The position numbers were made by a program, and so were the translations under genes. DNA of 45,873 bases from Paraburkholderia sp. SG-MS1 (GTDB taxonomy: Bacteria > Pseudomonadota > Gammaproteobacteria > Burkholderiales > Burkholderiaceae): positions 1 to 45,873 of the forward strand of contig NZ_NPIH01000145.1 in assembly GCF_012275575.1 (NCBI RefSeq), in the 5' to 3' direction. The notes below the pieces were generated by a model. That model was not told the DNA's origin. It was given only the letters and a program-made list of their open reading frames with translations, and ran no database searches. This document shows positions 1-8,544 of this stretch, one piece after another; position 1 is the stretch's first letter, and every line of letters begins with the position of its first letter.

Positions 1-1
1 C

Positions 2-748
2 GTCGATATCGCGCCGATGGGACGCGGCACGCAGCGCGTGGAGGAAACGCTGGCGAGCGCGGTGCCCGGCGCCCGCGTGCTGCGCATCGATGCCGACAGC
101 ACGCGCCGCAAAGGCAGCGCGCAGGCGCTGTTCTCCGATGTCCACGCGGGCGAAGTCGACATCCTCGTCGGCACGCAGATGATCGCGAAGGGCCACGACT
201 TCCAGCGCGTATCGCTGGTCGGCGTGCTCAATGCCGACACCGCCCTGTTCTCCCACGATTTCCGCGCGAGCGAGCGCCTGTTCGCGCAATTGATGCAGGT
301 GAGCGGCCGGGCGGGCCGTGCCGGTCTGCCCGGCGAAGTGCTGGTGCAGACGCGTTATCCGCGCCACGCGCTGTACCACGCGCTGGGCCGCCACGACTAC
401 GTCGGTTTTGCCAACTCGACGCTGGCCGAGCGGCGCGACGCGCACCTGCCGCCATTCGTCTATCAGGCGTTGCTGCGAGCCGAGGGCCGCACGTTGGAGG
501 CCGCGCTCGCCTTTCTGCAGCAGGCCGCCGCCGAGTTGACCGGCATCCCGGCCGCCGAGCGCGTGACTGTCTACGACGCCGTGCCGCTGACCATCGTCAA
601 GGTCATGCACGTGCATCGCGCCCAACTGCTGATCGAAAGCGCGTCGCGCGCCGCATTGCAGGCCACGCTGCGCGCATGGCAACCGCTGCTGCGCGGCCTG
701 AAAGGCGTGCTGCGCTGGAATCTCGAAGTCGATCCGCTCGACATCTGA
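2..748 (+). CDS. priA: Primosomal helicase PriA, C-terminal part (partial at window edge)
   Basis: This is the last ~249 codons of PriA, the 3'-to-5' superfamily 2 helicase that reloads the replisome at stalled forks. The reading frame is open to the left edge, so the N-terminal half lies outside the window. Visible hallmarks are helicase motif V (ILVGTQMIAKGHDF) and motif VI (QVSGRAGRAGLPGEVLVQT), followed by the usual C-terminal domain ending LEVDPLDI. PriA is about 730-760 residues in this group, so roughly two thirds is missing here through truncation of the window, not gene damage. Family assignment is firm from the motif V/VI wording. Confidence 0.95.
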   Translation, partial: VDIAPMGRGTQRVEETLASAVPGARVLRIDADSTRRKGSAQALFSDVHAGEVDILVGTQMIAKGHDFQRVSLVGVLNADTALFSHDFRASERLFAQLMQVSGRAGRAGLPGEVLVQTRYPRHALYHALGRHDYVGFANSTLAERRDAHLPPFVYQALLRAEGRTLEAALAFLQQAAAELTGIPAAERVTVYDAVPLTIVKVMHVHRAQLLIESASRAALQATLRAWQPLLRGLKGVLRWNLEVDPLDI

Positions 749-928
749 CGTCGCCCGCCAGCCGGCGGCCAGCCAGCGCGCCGCATTACTTCTTCAGGTC
801 ATATTCATAGAGCGAATGGTCGTTTCGTTTTGCGACGCCGCTCGCCTATATTCGCCGAATCGGCGCACGTTCAGGCAAAACTCCAAAATTCCCGCGCCGA
901 TGCACCTCAACTTCCCCGGGGCATTGTG

Positions 929-2341
929 ATGAGCGACACCAACCAGACCGCGCCGAGCGGCGCGACGCCAGCCAGGCGGCAGGGCACGCACGGCGGCGGA
1001 CTCCTGCTGACAGAAGACTGGCTGGCCGTGTGGGTCGGCCTGCTCGTGATCGTGATTGCCTGGGCGCTATTCGCATCGGGCAGCAGCATCAAGTGGGTGG
1101 CGGTGGCGCCGGCCAAATGGTCGAGCATCGGCCAGGCGGCGCAGGACCTCGCTACGCATCTGCCGAACTACGTCGCGTTGTTCATCGTGTTTTCGCTGCT
1201 GTTCGGCACAAGTCTCGCGCTGCTGAAGCAGCGTGTCGGCGCCTTCCTTGCGGCCTTCCTGATTCTGTTCATCGGTTCGGCGCTGATCTTTACGCTGGGC
1301 GCGTGGGTCAATGCGTCGAAGTACAACCTGGAGCCGCCCTTGGTGGCGCTCGCGCTCGGCTTGGTGATCTCGAACGTGTTCACGTTGCCCGACTGGTTTT
1401 CGGCAGGCTTGCGGGTCGAGTTTTACATCAAGGTCGGTATCGTGCTGCTCGGCGCGACGTTGCCGTTCACGCTGCTGGTGTGGGCCGGACCGGTGGCGGT
1501 GGCGCAGGCGACTATCGTGTCGCTCGTGACGTTCTTCGTGATCTTCTTCGCCGCCAGGGCGTTCGGACTCGACCGGCGCTTTGCCGCCGTGCTCGGCGTG
1601 GGCGGCGCGGTGTGCGGCGTGTCGGCGGCGATCGCGATTGCCGGCGCGGTGCGGGCCAAGCGCGAACAGGCGTCGGTGGCGATTACGCTGGTGGTGCTGT
1701 GGGCGATCGTGATGATCTTCGTGCTGCCGTTTGCGTCGCGCTCGCTCGGGCTATCCACGGCGGTCGCGGGCGCGTGGATCGGCACGTCGGAATTCGCGGA
1801 CGCCGCCGGCATCGCCGCCGCACAGGCCTACGGCGACTTCGCGAGGCACGCGGGCGGCGCGATTGCCGGCGCGCCGGAGGCGTCGCTGCAGGCCTTCACG
1901 CTGATGAAGGTGGTCGGCCGCGATATCTGGATCGGCATCTGGGCGTTCGTGCTGGCGATTGTCGCGACGACGCGCTGGGAGTCGGAGGATAGCGGCGTCA
2001 AAGCGAAGCCGAATGGCGGCGAAATCTGGGCGCGCTTTCCGAAATTCGTGATTGGCTTTGTCGTCGCGTCCGCGTTGGTGACGTGGATCGCCAGCCGCTA
2101 TTCGCTGGCCGATTATCGCAAGATCGTCACGCCCGAGTTCGTCGCGCCGATTACCGTATTGCGCACCTGGGCGTTCACGTTCTGTTTCCTCAGCATCGGC
2201 CTGACGACGCGCGTGCGTTCGCTTTCGGCGACCGGCCTGAAGCCGTTCCTCGCGTTCACTGCGGGAGTGGTGATCAATATCGTCATTGGCTACGTGCTGT
2301 CCGCGCATGTGTTCGCGGCGTACTGGAACAGCCTCGGGTGA
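929..2341 (+). CDS. YeiH-family putative sulfate exporter
   Basis: Polytopic inner-membrane protein of about 470 residues with roughly ten hydrophobic helices, belonging to the YeiH/UPF0324 family annotated as putative sulfate exporters. The stretch GVGGAVCGVSAAIAIAGAV and the conserved end with ITVLRTWAFTFCFLSIGL are typical of the family. An in-frame ATG exists at 830, but the start at 929 (MSDTNQ) is preferred because the upstream 33 codons lack hydrophobic or conserved character. The substrate is not experimentally settled for most members, so 'sulfate exporter' is a family label. A small gene overlaps its stop codon, suggesting co-translation. Confidence 0.85.
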   Translation: MSDTNQTAPSGATPARRQGTHGGGLLLTEDWLAVWVGLLVIVIAWALFASGSSIKWVAVAPAKWSSIGQAAQDLATHLPNYVALFIVFSLLFGTSLALLKQRVGAFLAAFLILFIGSALIFTLGAWVNASKYNLEPPLVALALGLVISNVFTLPDWFSAGLRVEFYIKVGIVLLGATLPFTLLVWAGPVAVAQATIVSLVTFFVIFFAARAFGLDRRFAAVLGVGGAVCGVSAAIAIAGAVRAKREQASVAITLVVLWAIVMIFVLPFASRSLGLSTAVAGAWIGTSEFADAAGIAAAQAYGDFARHAGGAIAGAPEASLQAFTLMKVVGRDIWIGIWAFVLAIVATTRWESEDSGVKAKPNGGEIWARFPKFVIGFVVASALVTWIASRYSLADYRKIVTPEFVAPITVLRTWAFTFCFLSIGLTTRVRSLSATGLKPFLAFTAGVVINIVIGYVLSAHVFAAYWNSLG

Positions 2342-2595
2342 GGCTCGTGGCACGCCGGGCCGAGCGCGTCGACAAGACCGCGGACGCGCACCATCTGGCG
2401 TGCGCGCCGCGCTGCGCCGACTGTCGGCACCGCGCCGAGGATCGGCATTCGCTCGAGCAAAGCATTCCGGGACTCGCGGTGTTCAGTTCGGGGTTCGGCG
2501 CAAGCGTCGCGGATAGCCGCCTGTGCCGCCTGCATGACCAGCTGGTTTCACCGGGCGATGTCTGCGCGCAGTTTGAGCCGCGCCCGTCGCGTTGA
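2338..2595 (+). CDS. Small Cys-rich conserved-looking hypothetical protein
   Basis: An 85-residue ORF begins with GTG in a GTGA overlap with the stop of the YeiH-type gene (another GTG lies at 2347), the classic layout of translational coupling. The protein contains closely spaced cysteines (CAPRCADC, then CRLHDQ and a C near the end) and a charged middle (RHRAEDRHSLEQS), which suggests metal binding or redox activity. No family was recognised. The ordered amino-acid composition and the stop-start overlap argue that it is a real gene. Its placement suggests a role linked to the transporter, but that is inference. Confidence 0.55.
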   Translation: MRLVARRAERVDKTADAHHLACAPRCADCRHRAEDRHSLEQSIPGLAVFSSGFGASVADSRLCRLHDQLVSPGDVCAQFEPRPSR

Positions 2596-2786
2596 CATTA
2601 AGTCCGGCGGCGCGTGCTTGCCAATCCCTGCCCGGCGGCAATCAGCGGCACTTTCCCAAAACGCCTGACGCACGGGTCGACCTCGTTTCCAGGTCGATTT
2701 CTGCGGCGCACGCTCGCCAATCCACGTCCAGCGGCGGCTAACACCGCTCCCCCACTCGCACTAGCCCAAGCCGCCGCGCATGCGGC

Positions 2787-2957
2787 TCAGTCGTTCAAAG
2801 CGGCTCGCGTATCGCCCGAGGATGCGCGCGCTGCCGCGCGTGCGCCTCCCTTTGCGGCGATGCGCCTGCCCGACCCCGCCGTCGCGCCGCGAATGAACAG
2901 CACCGCGCAGGCCGCACACATCGCCCAGATGCCCAATACCACCAGCCACTTTTCCAT
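2787..2957 (-). CDS. Small single-pass membrane protein
   Basis: A 56-residue ORF starting MEKWLVVLGIWAMCAACAV has one clear N-terminal transmembrane helix followed by a basic, Ala/Arg-rich tail. The start at 2957 is chosen because GAGG lies about nine bases upstream; an upstream in-frame ATG at 2972 would only add MRTGE. It is transcribed divergently from putA. No function is recognised. Short one-helix proteins like this are often missed by annotation. Confidence 0.5.
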   Translation of the reverse strand: MEKWLVVLGIWAMCAACAVLFIRGATAGSGRRIAAKGGARAAARASSGDTRAALND

Positions 2958-3158
2958 TTCGCCAGTCCTCAAAAACCAACCCCGTATCGTTTTTTGCGTG
3001 CCCTGAGGCCGCGCGCTATTTCTCTATAACGGCGCGCCGGATCATTTGATAAGGGCAAAGGCAAAAAGAATCACGCCAGGGAAAGTACTGAGCGCAACCG
3101 GCGCTGCCGTGAGCGGCGCCATCGGCCGGAAATCCCTGTCACACAACGCTTCCATGAG

Positions 3159-3189
3159 GGTGCAACCTCTCTTTTGAATTGGTTGCACC
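3159..3189. promoter_or_regulatory. Inverted GTTGCA operator upstream of putA (candidate PutA autoregulatory site)
   Basis: GGTGCAACC (3159-3167) and GGTTGCACC (3181-3189) are perfect inverted copies, 22 bp centre to centre. Each contains GTTGCA on one strand, the core hexamer described for E. coli PutA operators. The downstream gene encodes a PutA with an N-terminal ribbon-helix-helix, which fits autoregulation. The right arm is followed by TTTTTATTT, so a rho-independent terminator is an alternative reading, but the 13-base loop and lack of a nearby upstream plus-strand gene make that less likely. Confidence 0.65.
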
Positions 3190-3266
3190 TTTTTATTTGG
3201 AGGCGTACGATTCGCCCAACTTTTAGTCTTTCACCAGGCATTCATCTGGTATCCGAAGAAGGAAAC

Positions 3267-6200
3267 ATGGCTAGCACCACCCTTGGCGTCAAGGTCGACG
3301 ACCTCTTGCGTTCCCGGCTGAAAGATGCCGCCACCCGCCTCGAACGCACTCCGCACTGGCTGATCAAGCAGGCGATCTTCGCGTATCTCGAGAAAATCGA
3401 GCATGGCCAGCTGCCGCCTGAACTGTCGGGCGCGAACGGCTCGGCCGATCTGGGCGATGGCGCGGCGGTCGAACAGGAGGAAGACGGTGCGTCGCATCCG
3501 TTCCTCGAATTCGCGCAAAACGTGCAGCCGCAATCGGTGCTGCGCGCGGCGATCACTGCGGCATACCGTCGACCGGAACCGGAGTGCGTGCCGTTCCTGC
3601 TCGGTCAGGCGCGCTTGCCGGCCAATCTCGCGGGCGACGTGCAGGCGATGGCCGGCAAGCTGGTCGAAACGTTGCGCACCAAGAGCAAGGGCGGCGGCGT
3701 CGAAGGGCTGATCCACGAATTCTCGCTGTCGAGCCAGGAAGGCGTGGCGCTGATGTGCCTCGCCGAAGCGCTGCTGCGCATCCCGGATCGCGCGACCCGT
3801 GACGCGTTGATTCGCGACAAGATCAGCAAGGGTGACTGGAAATCGCACGTCGGCCAGGCGCCATCGCTGTTCGTCAATGCCGCCACTTGGGGCTTGATGA
3901 TCACCGGCAAGCTGGTGACGACCAATAGCGAGACGAGTCTGTCGTCGGCGCTGACGCGTTTGATCGGCAGGGGCGGCGAGCCGCTGATCCGCAAGGGCGT
4001 CGACATGGCGATGCGCCTGATGGGCGAGCAGTTTGTTACCGGCGAGAACATCTCCGAAGCGCTTGCCAACAGCCGCAAATATGAAGCGCGCGGGTTCCGC
4101 TACTCGTACGACATGCTCGGCGAAGCGGCCACCACCGAAGCCGACGCGCAGCGCTACTACGCGTCGTACGAACAGGCGATCCACGCGATCGGCAAGGCCG
4201 CCGGCGGCCGTGGCATCTACGAAGGCCCGGGCATCTCGATCAAGCTCTCCGCGCTGCACGCACGCTACTCGCGTTCACAGCAGGAACGCACGATGAGCGA
4301 ACTGCTGCCGCGCGTGCGCTCGCTCGCGATCCTCGCGCGCCGCTACGACATCGGCCTGAATATCGACGCAGAAGAAGCCGACCGCCTCGAAATCTCGCTG
4401 GATCTGCTCGAAGCGCTGTGTTTCGATCCGGAGTTGGCCGGCTGGAACGGTATCGGCTTCGTGGTGCAGGCCTATCAGAAGCGCTGCCCGTTCGTGATCG
4501 AATACATCATCGATCTGGCGCGCCGCAGCCGTCACCGCATCATGGTGCGACTCGTGAAGGGCGCGTACTGGGACACCGAAATCAAGCGCGCGCAAGTGGA
4601 CGGTCTCGAAGGCTATCCGGTCTACACACGCAAGATCTACACGGACGTGTCTTACCTCGCGTGCGCGAAGAAGCTGCTCGGCGCACCCGACGCGGTCTAT
4701 CCGCAGTTCGCCACGCACAATGCGCACACGCTGTCAGCGATCTATCACCTCGCGGGCAACAACTACTATCCCGGCCAGTACGAGTTCCAGTGCCTGCACG
4801 GCATGGGCGAGCCGCTGTACGAAGAAGTCACCGGCCCGTTGTCCGCCGGCAAACTGAATCGTCCGTGCCGCGTCTACGCGCCGGTCGGCACGCATGAGAC
4901 GCTGCTCGCGTACCTCGTGCGCCGTCTGCTGGAAAACGGCGCAAATACGTCGTTCGTGAACCGCATCGCCGATGAAAACGTCGCGATCAAGGACCTGATC
5001 GCCGATCCGGTCGACGAAGCGTCGAAGATCGTGCCGCTCGGCGCACCGCATGCGAAGATTCCGCTGCCGCGCAACCTGTACGGCGCCGAGCGTCTCAATT
5101 CGATGGGCCTCGATCTGTCGAACGAGCATCGCCTCGCGTCGTTGTCGTCGGCGTTGCTGGCGAGTGCGCATCATCCGTGGCGCGCCGCGCCGATGCTCGA
5201 AGACAACGAGATCGCGGTGGGCACGGCGCGCGACGTGCGCAACCCGGCGGACCAGCGTGACCTGGTCGGCACGGTCGTCGAGGCGACGCCGGAGCACGTG
5301 AGCGCTGCGCTCGCGCATGCAGTGGCCGCGGCGCCGATCTGGCAAGCAACGCCGGTCGACGCACGGGCCGATTGCCTCGCGCGTGCCGCCGATCTGCTGG
5401 AAGCGCAGATGCATACGCTGATGGGTCTGGTGGTGCGCGAAGCTGGGAAGTCGCTGGCTAACGCGGTCGCGGAAATCCGCGAGGCGATCGACTTCCTGCG
5501 CTATTACTCCACGCAGATCCGCGACGAGTTTTCGAACGACACGCACCGTCCGCTCGGGCCGGTGGTCTGTATCAGCCCGTGGAACTTCCCGCTGGCGATT
5601 TTCATGGGCCAGGTGGCGGCCGCGCTGGCTGCCGGCAACACCGTGCTCGCGAAGCCCGCTGAGCAAACGCCGCTGATCGCCGCGCAAGCCGTGCGGATTC
5701 TGCGCGAAGCCGGCGTGCCGGCGGGCGCGGTGCAACTGCTGCCGGGCGACGGCGAAACGGTCGGTGCCGCCTTGGTGGCCGACCCGCGCACCCGTGCGGT
5801 GATGTTCACCGGCTCGACCGAAGTCGCTCGCCTCATCAACAAGACGCTGTCGAACCGGCTCGATCCGGACGGCAAGCCGATTCCGCTGATCGCCGAAACC
5901 GGCGGCCAGAATGCGATGATCGTCGACTCTTCGGCGCTCGCCGAACAGGTGGTGGCCGACGTGCTGCAATCGTCATTCGACTCCGCCGGTCAACGGTGTT
6001 CCGCGCTGCGCGTTCTTTGTCTGCAGGACGATGTCGCCGACCGCACGCTCGAAATGTTGACGGGCGCGATGCGCGAACTGGCGGTGGGCAATCCGGACCG
6101 CCTGTCGATCGACGTCGGCCCGGTGATCGACCTCGACGCGAAACGCGGCATCGACGCGCACGTCGCGGCGATGCGCGAGAAAGGCCGCAAGGTCGAACAA

Positions 6201-7205
6201 CTGCCGATGCCGGAAGGCTGCGCACAAGGCACCTTCGTGCCGCCGACGCTGATCGAACTCGACAGCATCGACGAGCTGAAGCGCGAAGTGTTCGGCCCGG
6301 TGCTGCACGTGGTGCGTTATCGCCGCAGCCAGCTCGACAAGCTGCTCGAACAGATCCGCACGACCGGTTACGGCCTGACGCTCGGCATCCATACGCGGAT
6401 CGATGAAACGATCGCTCACGTGATCAGCCGCGCGCACGTCGGCAACATCTACGTGAACCGCAACGTGATCGGCGCAGTGGTGGGTGTGCAGCCGTTCGGT
6501 GGCGAAGGTCTGTCGGGCACCGGTCCGAAAGCGGGCGGCGCGCTGTATCTGCAGCGATTGCTCGCGACGCGTCCGGCCGGCCTGCCGAAGTCGCTCGCGA
6601 AGGCGTTGGTTGCGGATGTACCGCAAGCCGCCGAAAACGGCGACAATCCGTCCGCTGCGTTGACCGTGCTGCGTGACTGGCTAATCGCCGAACGCCAGCC
6701 GCAACTGGCCGCGCGCTGCGATGGTTATCTATCGCATGTGCCGGCGGGCGCGACAGCGGTGTTGTCGGGGCCCACCGGCGAGCGCAATACCTACACGCTG
6801 GGCGCGCGCGGCACAGTGCTGTGCGTCGCGTCGACGGCGAGCGGTGCGCGCGTGCAGTTCGCCGCCGCGCTGGCCACGGGAAATCGTGCGCTGTTCGAAG
6901 GCGCGGCTGGTGAGCAACTGGTCTCGCAACTGCCCGCTTCGCTGAAGTCGTACGCGAGCGTGAAGAAGAGCGCCGACACGCCGTTCGATGCCGTGCTGTT
7001 CGAAGGCGACAGCGACGAACTGCTGGCGCTGGTGAAGGAAGTCGCGAAGCGTCCGGGGCCGATCGTCTCGGTGCAGGGCGTCGCGGCGCGCGCGCTCGAA
7101 AGCGGCGAAGAGGATTACGCGCTCGAGCGTCTGTTGACGGAACGCTCGGTCAGCGTGAACACGGCAGCAGCAGGCGGCAATGCGAATTTGATGACGATCG
7201 GTTGA
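3267..7205 (+). CDS. putA: Trifunctional PutA: transcriptional regulator, proline dehydrogenase, P5C dehydrogenase
   Basis: A 1,312-residue bifunctional proline catabolism enzyme that oxidises proline to P5C (FAD) and then to glutamate (NAD). Residues ~1-47 form a ribbon-helix-helix DNA-binding domain. The proline dehydrogenase barrel shows GPGISIKLSALHARY (~320) and RLVKGAYWD (~428). The aldehyde dehydrogenase domain shows SPWNFPLAI (~770), FTGSTEVA (~848), ETGGQNAM (~877) and catalytic Cys911 in GQRCSAL. The last ~180 residues are the ALDH-superfamily-like C-terminal domain of long PutAs. The start at 3267 follows GAAGGAA; an earlier in-frame start at 3174 would overlap the operator. The DNA-binding domain plus the upstream GTTGCA repeat argues that it represses its own gene when proline is absent. 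Confidence 0.97.
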   Translation: MASTTLGVKVDDLLRSRLKDAATRLERTPHWLIKQAIFAYLEKIEHGQLPPELSGANGSADLGDGAAVEQEEDGASHPFLEFAQNVQPQSVLRAAITAAYRRPEPECVPFLLGQARLPANLAGDVQAMAGKLVETLRTKSKGGGVEGLIHEFSLSSQEGVALMCLAEALLRIPDRATRDALIRDKISKGDWKSHVGQAPSLFVNAATWGLMITGKLVTTNSETSLSSALTRLIGRGGEPLIRKGVDMAMRLMGEQFVTGENISEALANSRKYEARGFRYSYDMLGEAATTEADAQRYYASYEQAIHAIGKAAGGRGIYEGPGISIKLSALHARYSRSQQERTMSELLPRVRSLAILARRYDIGLNIDAEEADRLEISLDLLEALCFDPELAGWNGIGFVVQAYQKRCPFVIEYIIDLARRSRHRIMVRLVKGAYWDTEIKRAQVDGLEGYPVYTRKIYTDVSYLACAKKLLGAPDAVYPQFATHNAHTLSAIYHLAGNNYYPGQYEFQCLHGMGEPLYEEVTGPLSAGKLNRPCRVYAPVGTHETLLAYLVRRLLENGANTSFVNRIADENVAIKDLIADPVDEASKIVPLGAPHAKIPLPRNLYGAERLNSMGLDLSNEHRLASLSSALLASAHHPWRAAPMLEDNEIAVGTARDVRNPADQRDLVGTVVEATPEHVSAALAHAVAAAPIWQATPVDARADCLARAADLLEAQMHTLMGLVVREAGKSLANAVAEIREAIDFLRYYSTQIRDEFSNDTHRPLGPVVCISPWNFPLAIFMGQVAAALAAGNTVLAKPAEQTPLIAAQAVRILREAGVPAGAVQLLPGDGETVGAALVADPRTRAVMFTGSTEVARLINKTLSNRLDPDGKPIPLIAETGGQNAMIVDSSALAEQVVADVLQSSFDSAGQRCSALRVLCLQDDVADRTLEMLTGAMRELAVGNPDRLSIDVGPVIDLDAKRGIDAHVAAMREKGRKVEQLPMPEGCAQGTFVPPTLIELDSIDELKREVFGPVLHVVRYRRSQLDKLLEQIRTTGYGLTLGIHTRIDETIAHVISRAHVGNIYVNRNVIGAVVGVQPFGGEGLSGTGPKAGGALYLQRLLATRPAGLPKSLAKALVADVPQAAENGDNPSAALTVLRDWLIAERQPQLAARCDGYLSHVPAGATAVLSGPTGERNTYTLGARGTVLCVASTASGARVQFAAALATGNRALFEGAAGEQLVSQLPASLKSYASVKKSADTPFDAVLFEGDSDELLALVKEVAKRPGPIVSVQGVAARALESGEEDYALERLLTERSVSVNTAAAGGNANLMTIG

Positions 7206-7292
7206 GCGAACCTCATCGATCCCCTCAATAAAACGGAAGCGGTACGGCGACCCCGATATCGCTCCATCTACACCTGGTACCAAGGAGAAGCT

Positions 7293-8441
7293 ATGCAACA
7301 CAAGATGAAACAGCTGGCAGGCGCAGCGCTGGTTGCAGCAATGTCGCTGGCGGGGACGGCCAACGCGCAATCGACGGAAGACGTGAAGGTCGGTTTCGCC
7401 GGTCCGATGACGGGCGCGCAGGCTCACTACGGCAAGGACTTCCAGAACGGCATCACGCTGGCAGTGGAAGAGATGAATGCGACCAAGCCGGTGATCGGCG
7501 GCAAGCAGGTTCGCTTCGTGTTGGATTCGGCCGACGATCAGGCTGACCCGCGCACCGGCACGACCGTCGCGCAGAAGCTGGTGGACGACGGTATCAAGGG
7601 CATGCTCGGTCACTTCAACTCGGGCACCACAATCCCGGCTTCGCGCATCTACGCGAACGCGGGCATCCCGCAGATCGCCATGGCGACGGCGCCGGAATAC
7701 ACGCAGCAAGGCTTCAAGACCACGTTCCGCATGATGACGTCCGACACGCAGCAAGGTTCGGTCGCCGGTACGTTCGCGGTCAAGACCCTCGGCATGAAGA
7801 AGATCGCGATCGTCGATGACCGCACGGCTTACGGCCAGGGTCTCGCCGATCAGTTCGAAAAGGCGGCGAAGGCTTCGGGCGCGACGATCGTCGATCGCGA
7901 ATACACGAACGACAAGGCTGTCGACTTCAAGTCGATCCTGACCAAGCTGAAGTCGGCGAACCCGGATCTGATCTATTACGGCGGCGCGGATTCGCAAGCG
8001 GCGCCGATGGTCAAGCAGATGAAGCAACTCGGCGTAAAGGCGCCGCTGATGGGCGGCGAAATGGTTCACACGCCGACCTTCATCAAGCTCGCGGGCGACG
8101 CGGCGAACGGTACGGTGGCATCGCTTGCCGGCCTGCCGCTGGAAGAAATGCCGGGCGGCAAGGACTACGTCGCGAAGTACAAGAAGCGTTTCAACGAAGA
8201 CGTGCAAACGTACTCGCCGTACGCTTACGACGGCGCAATGGCGATGTTCACGGCGATGAAGACCGCGAACTCGACCGATCCGGCCAAGTATCTGCCGGTT
8301 CTCGCGAAGACCTCGATGCCGGCGGTGACGTCGTCGACTCTCGCGTATGACAGCCGCGGCGATCTGAAGAACGGCGGCATCACGCTGTACAAGGTGGTCG
8401 ACGGCAAGTGGACGACGCTGCAAAGCGTGGGTGGGAAGTAA
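7293..8441 (+). CDS. Branched-chain amino acid ABC transporter substrate-binding protein (LivK-like)
   Basis: A 382-residue periplasmic binding protein of the Leu/Ile/Val-binding type. It begins with a signal peptide (basic start MQHKMKQ, hydrophobic core, cleavage after TANA), then the typical opening VKVGFAGPMTGAQAHYGKD and the FNSGTTIPASRIYANAGIP segment of the ligand pocket. A strong AAGGAGAAG lies before the ATG. It stands alone: no permease or ATPase gene is adjacent, so it must use a transporter encoded elsewhere. It lies 87 bp after putA and may be co-expressed with it. Actual ligand is unknown; amino acids related to proline or glutamate catabolism are possible. Confidence 0.9.
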   Translation: MQHKMKQLAGAALVAAMSLAGTANAQSTEDVKVGFAGPMTGAQAHYGKDFQNGITLAVEEMNATKPVIGGKQVRFVLDSADDQADPRTGTTVAQKLVDDGIKGMLGHFNSGTTIPASRIYANAGIPQIAMATAPEYTQQGFKTTFRMMTSDTQQGSVAGTFAVKTLGMKKIAIVDDRTAYGQGLADQFEKAAKASGATIVDREYTNDKAVDFKSILTKLKSANPDLIYYGGADSQAAPMVKQMKQLGVKAPLMGGEMVHTPTFIKLAGDAANGTVASLAGLPLEEMPGGKDYVAKYKKRFNEDVQTYSPYAYDGAMAMFTAMKTANSTDPAKYLPVLAKTSMPAVTSSTLAYDSRGDLKNGGITLYKVVDGKWTTLQSVGGK

Positions 8442-8475
8442 GCGGCGCTTGTTGCTTGCTTTGACGTCGGAAGTC

Positions 8476-8504
8476 AAAAAAACCCCGCTTCGGCGGGGTT
8501 TTTT
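8476..8504. terminator. Bidirectional rho-independent terminator
   Basis: CCCCGC-TTCG-GCGGGG stem with a UUCG tetraloop, flanked by seven A on the left and six T on the right. It sits between the convergent LivK-like and thiamine-diphosphate enzyme genes and can stop transcription from both. Confidence 0.92.
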
Positions 8505-8544
8505 ATGGGGCAGTTGTTTCGAACTGCTCTGCACACACGTCCCC

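Noticed and set aside
2614..2760. Imperfect duplicated segment (GCTTGCCAATCC / GCTCGCCAATCC, ~94 bp apart)
   Set aside because: Only two short imperfect copies, too little to call a repeat family; may be chance in GC-rich DNA.
3159..3199. Rho-independent terminator upstream of putA
   Set aside because: There is a T run after the stem, but no plus-strand gene ends nearby and the GTTGCA content fits a PutA operator better.
6729..8534. 601-codon minus-strand ORF across putA and the LivK-like gene
   Set aside because: Arg/His-rich shadow spanning two well-supported plus-strand genes and a terminator.
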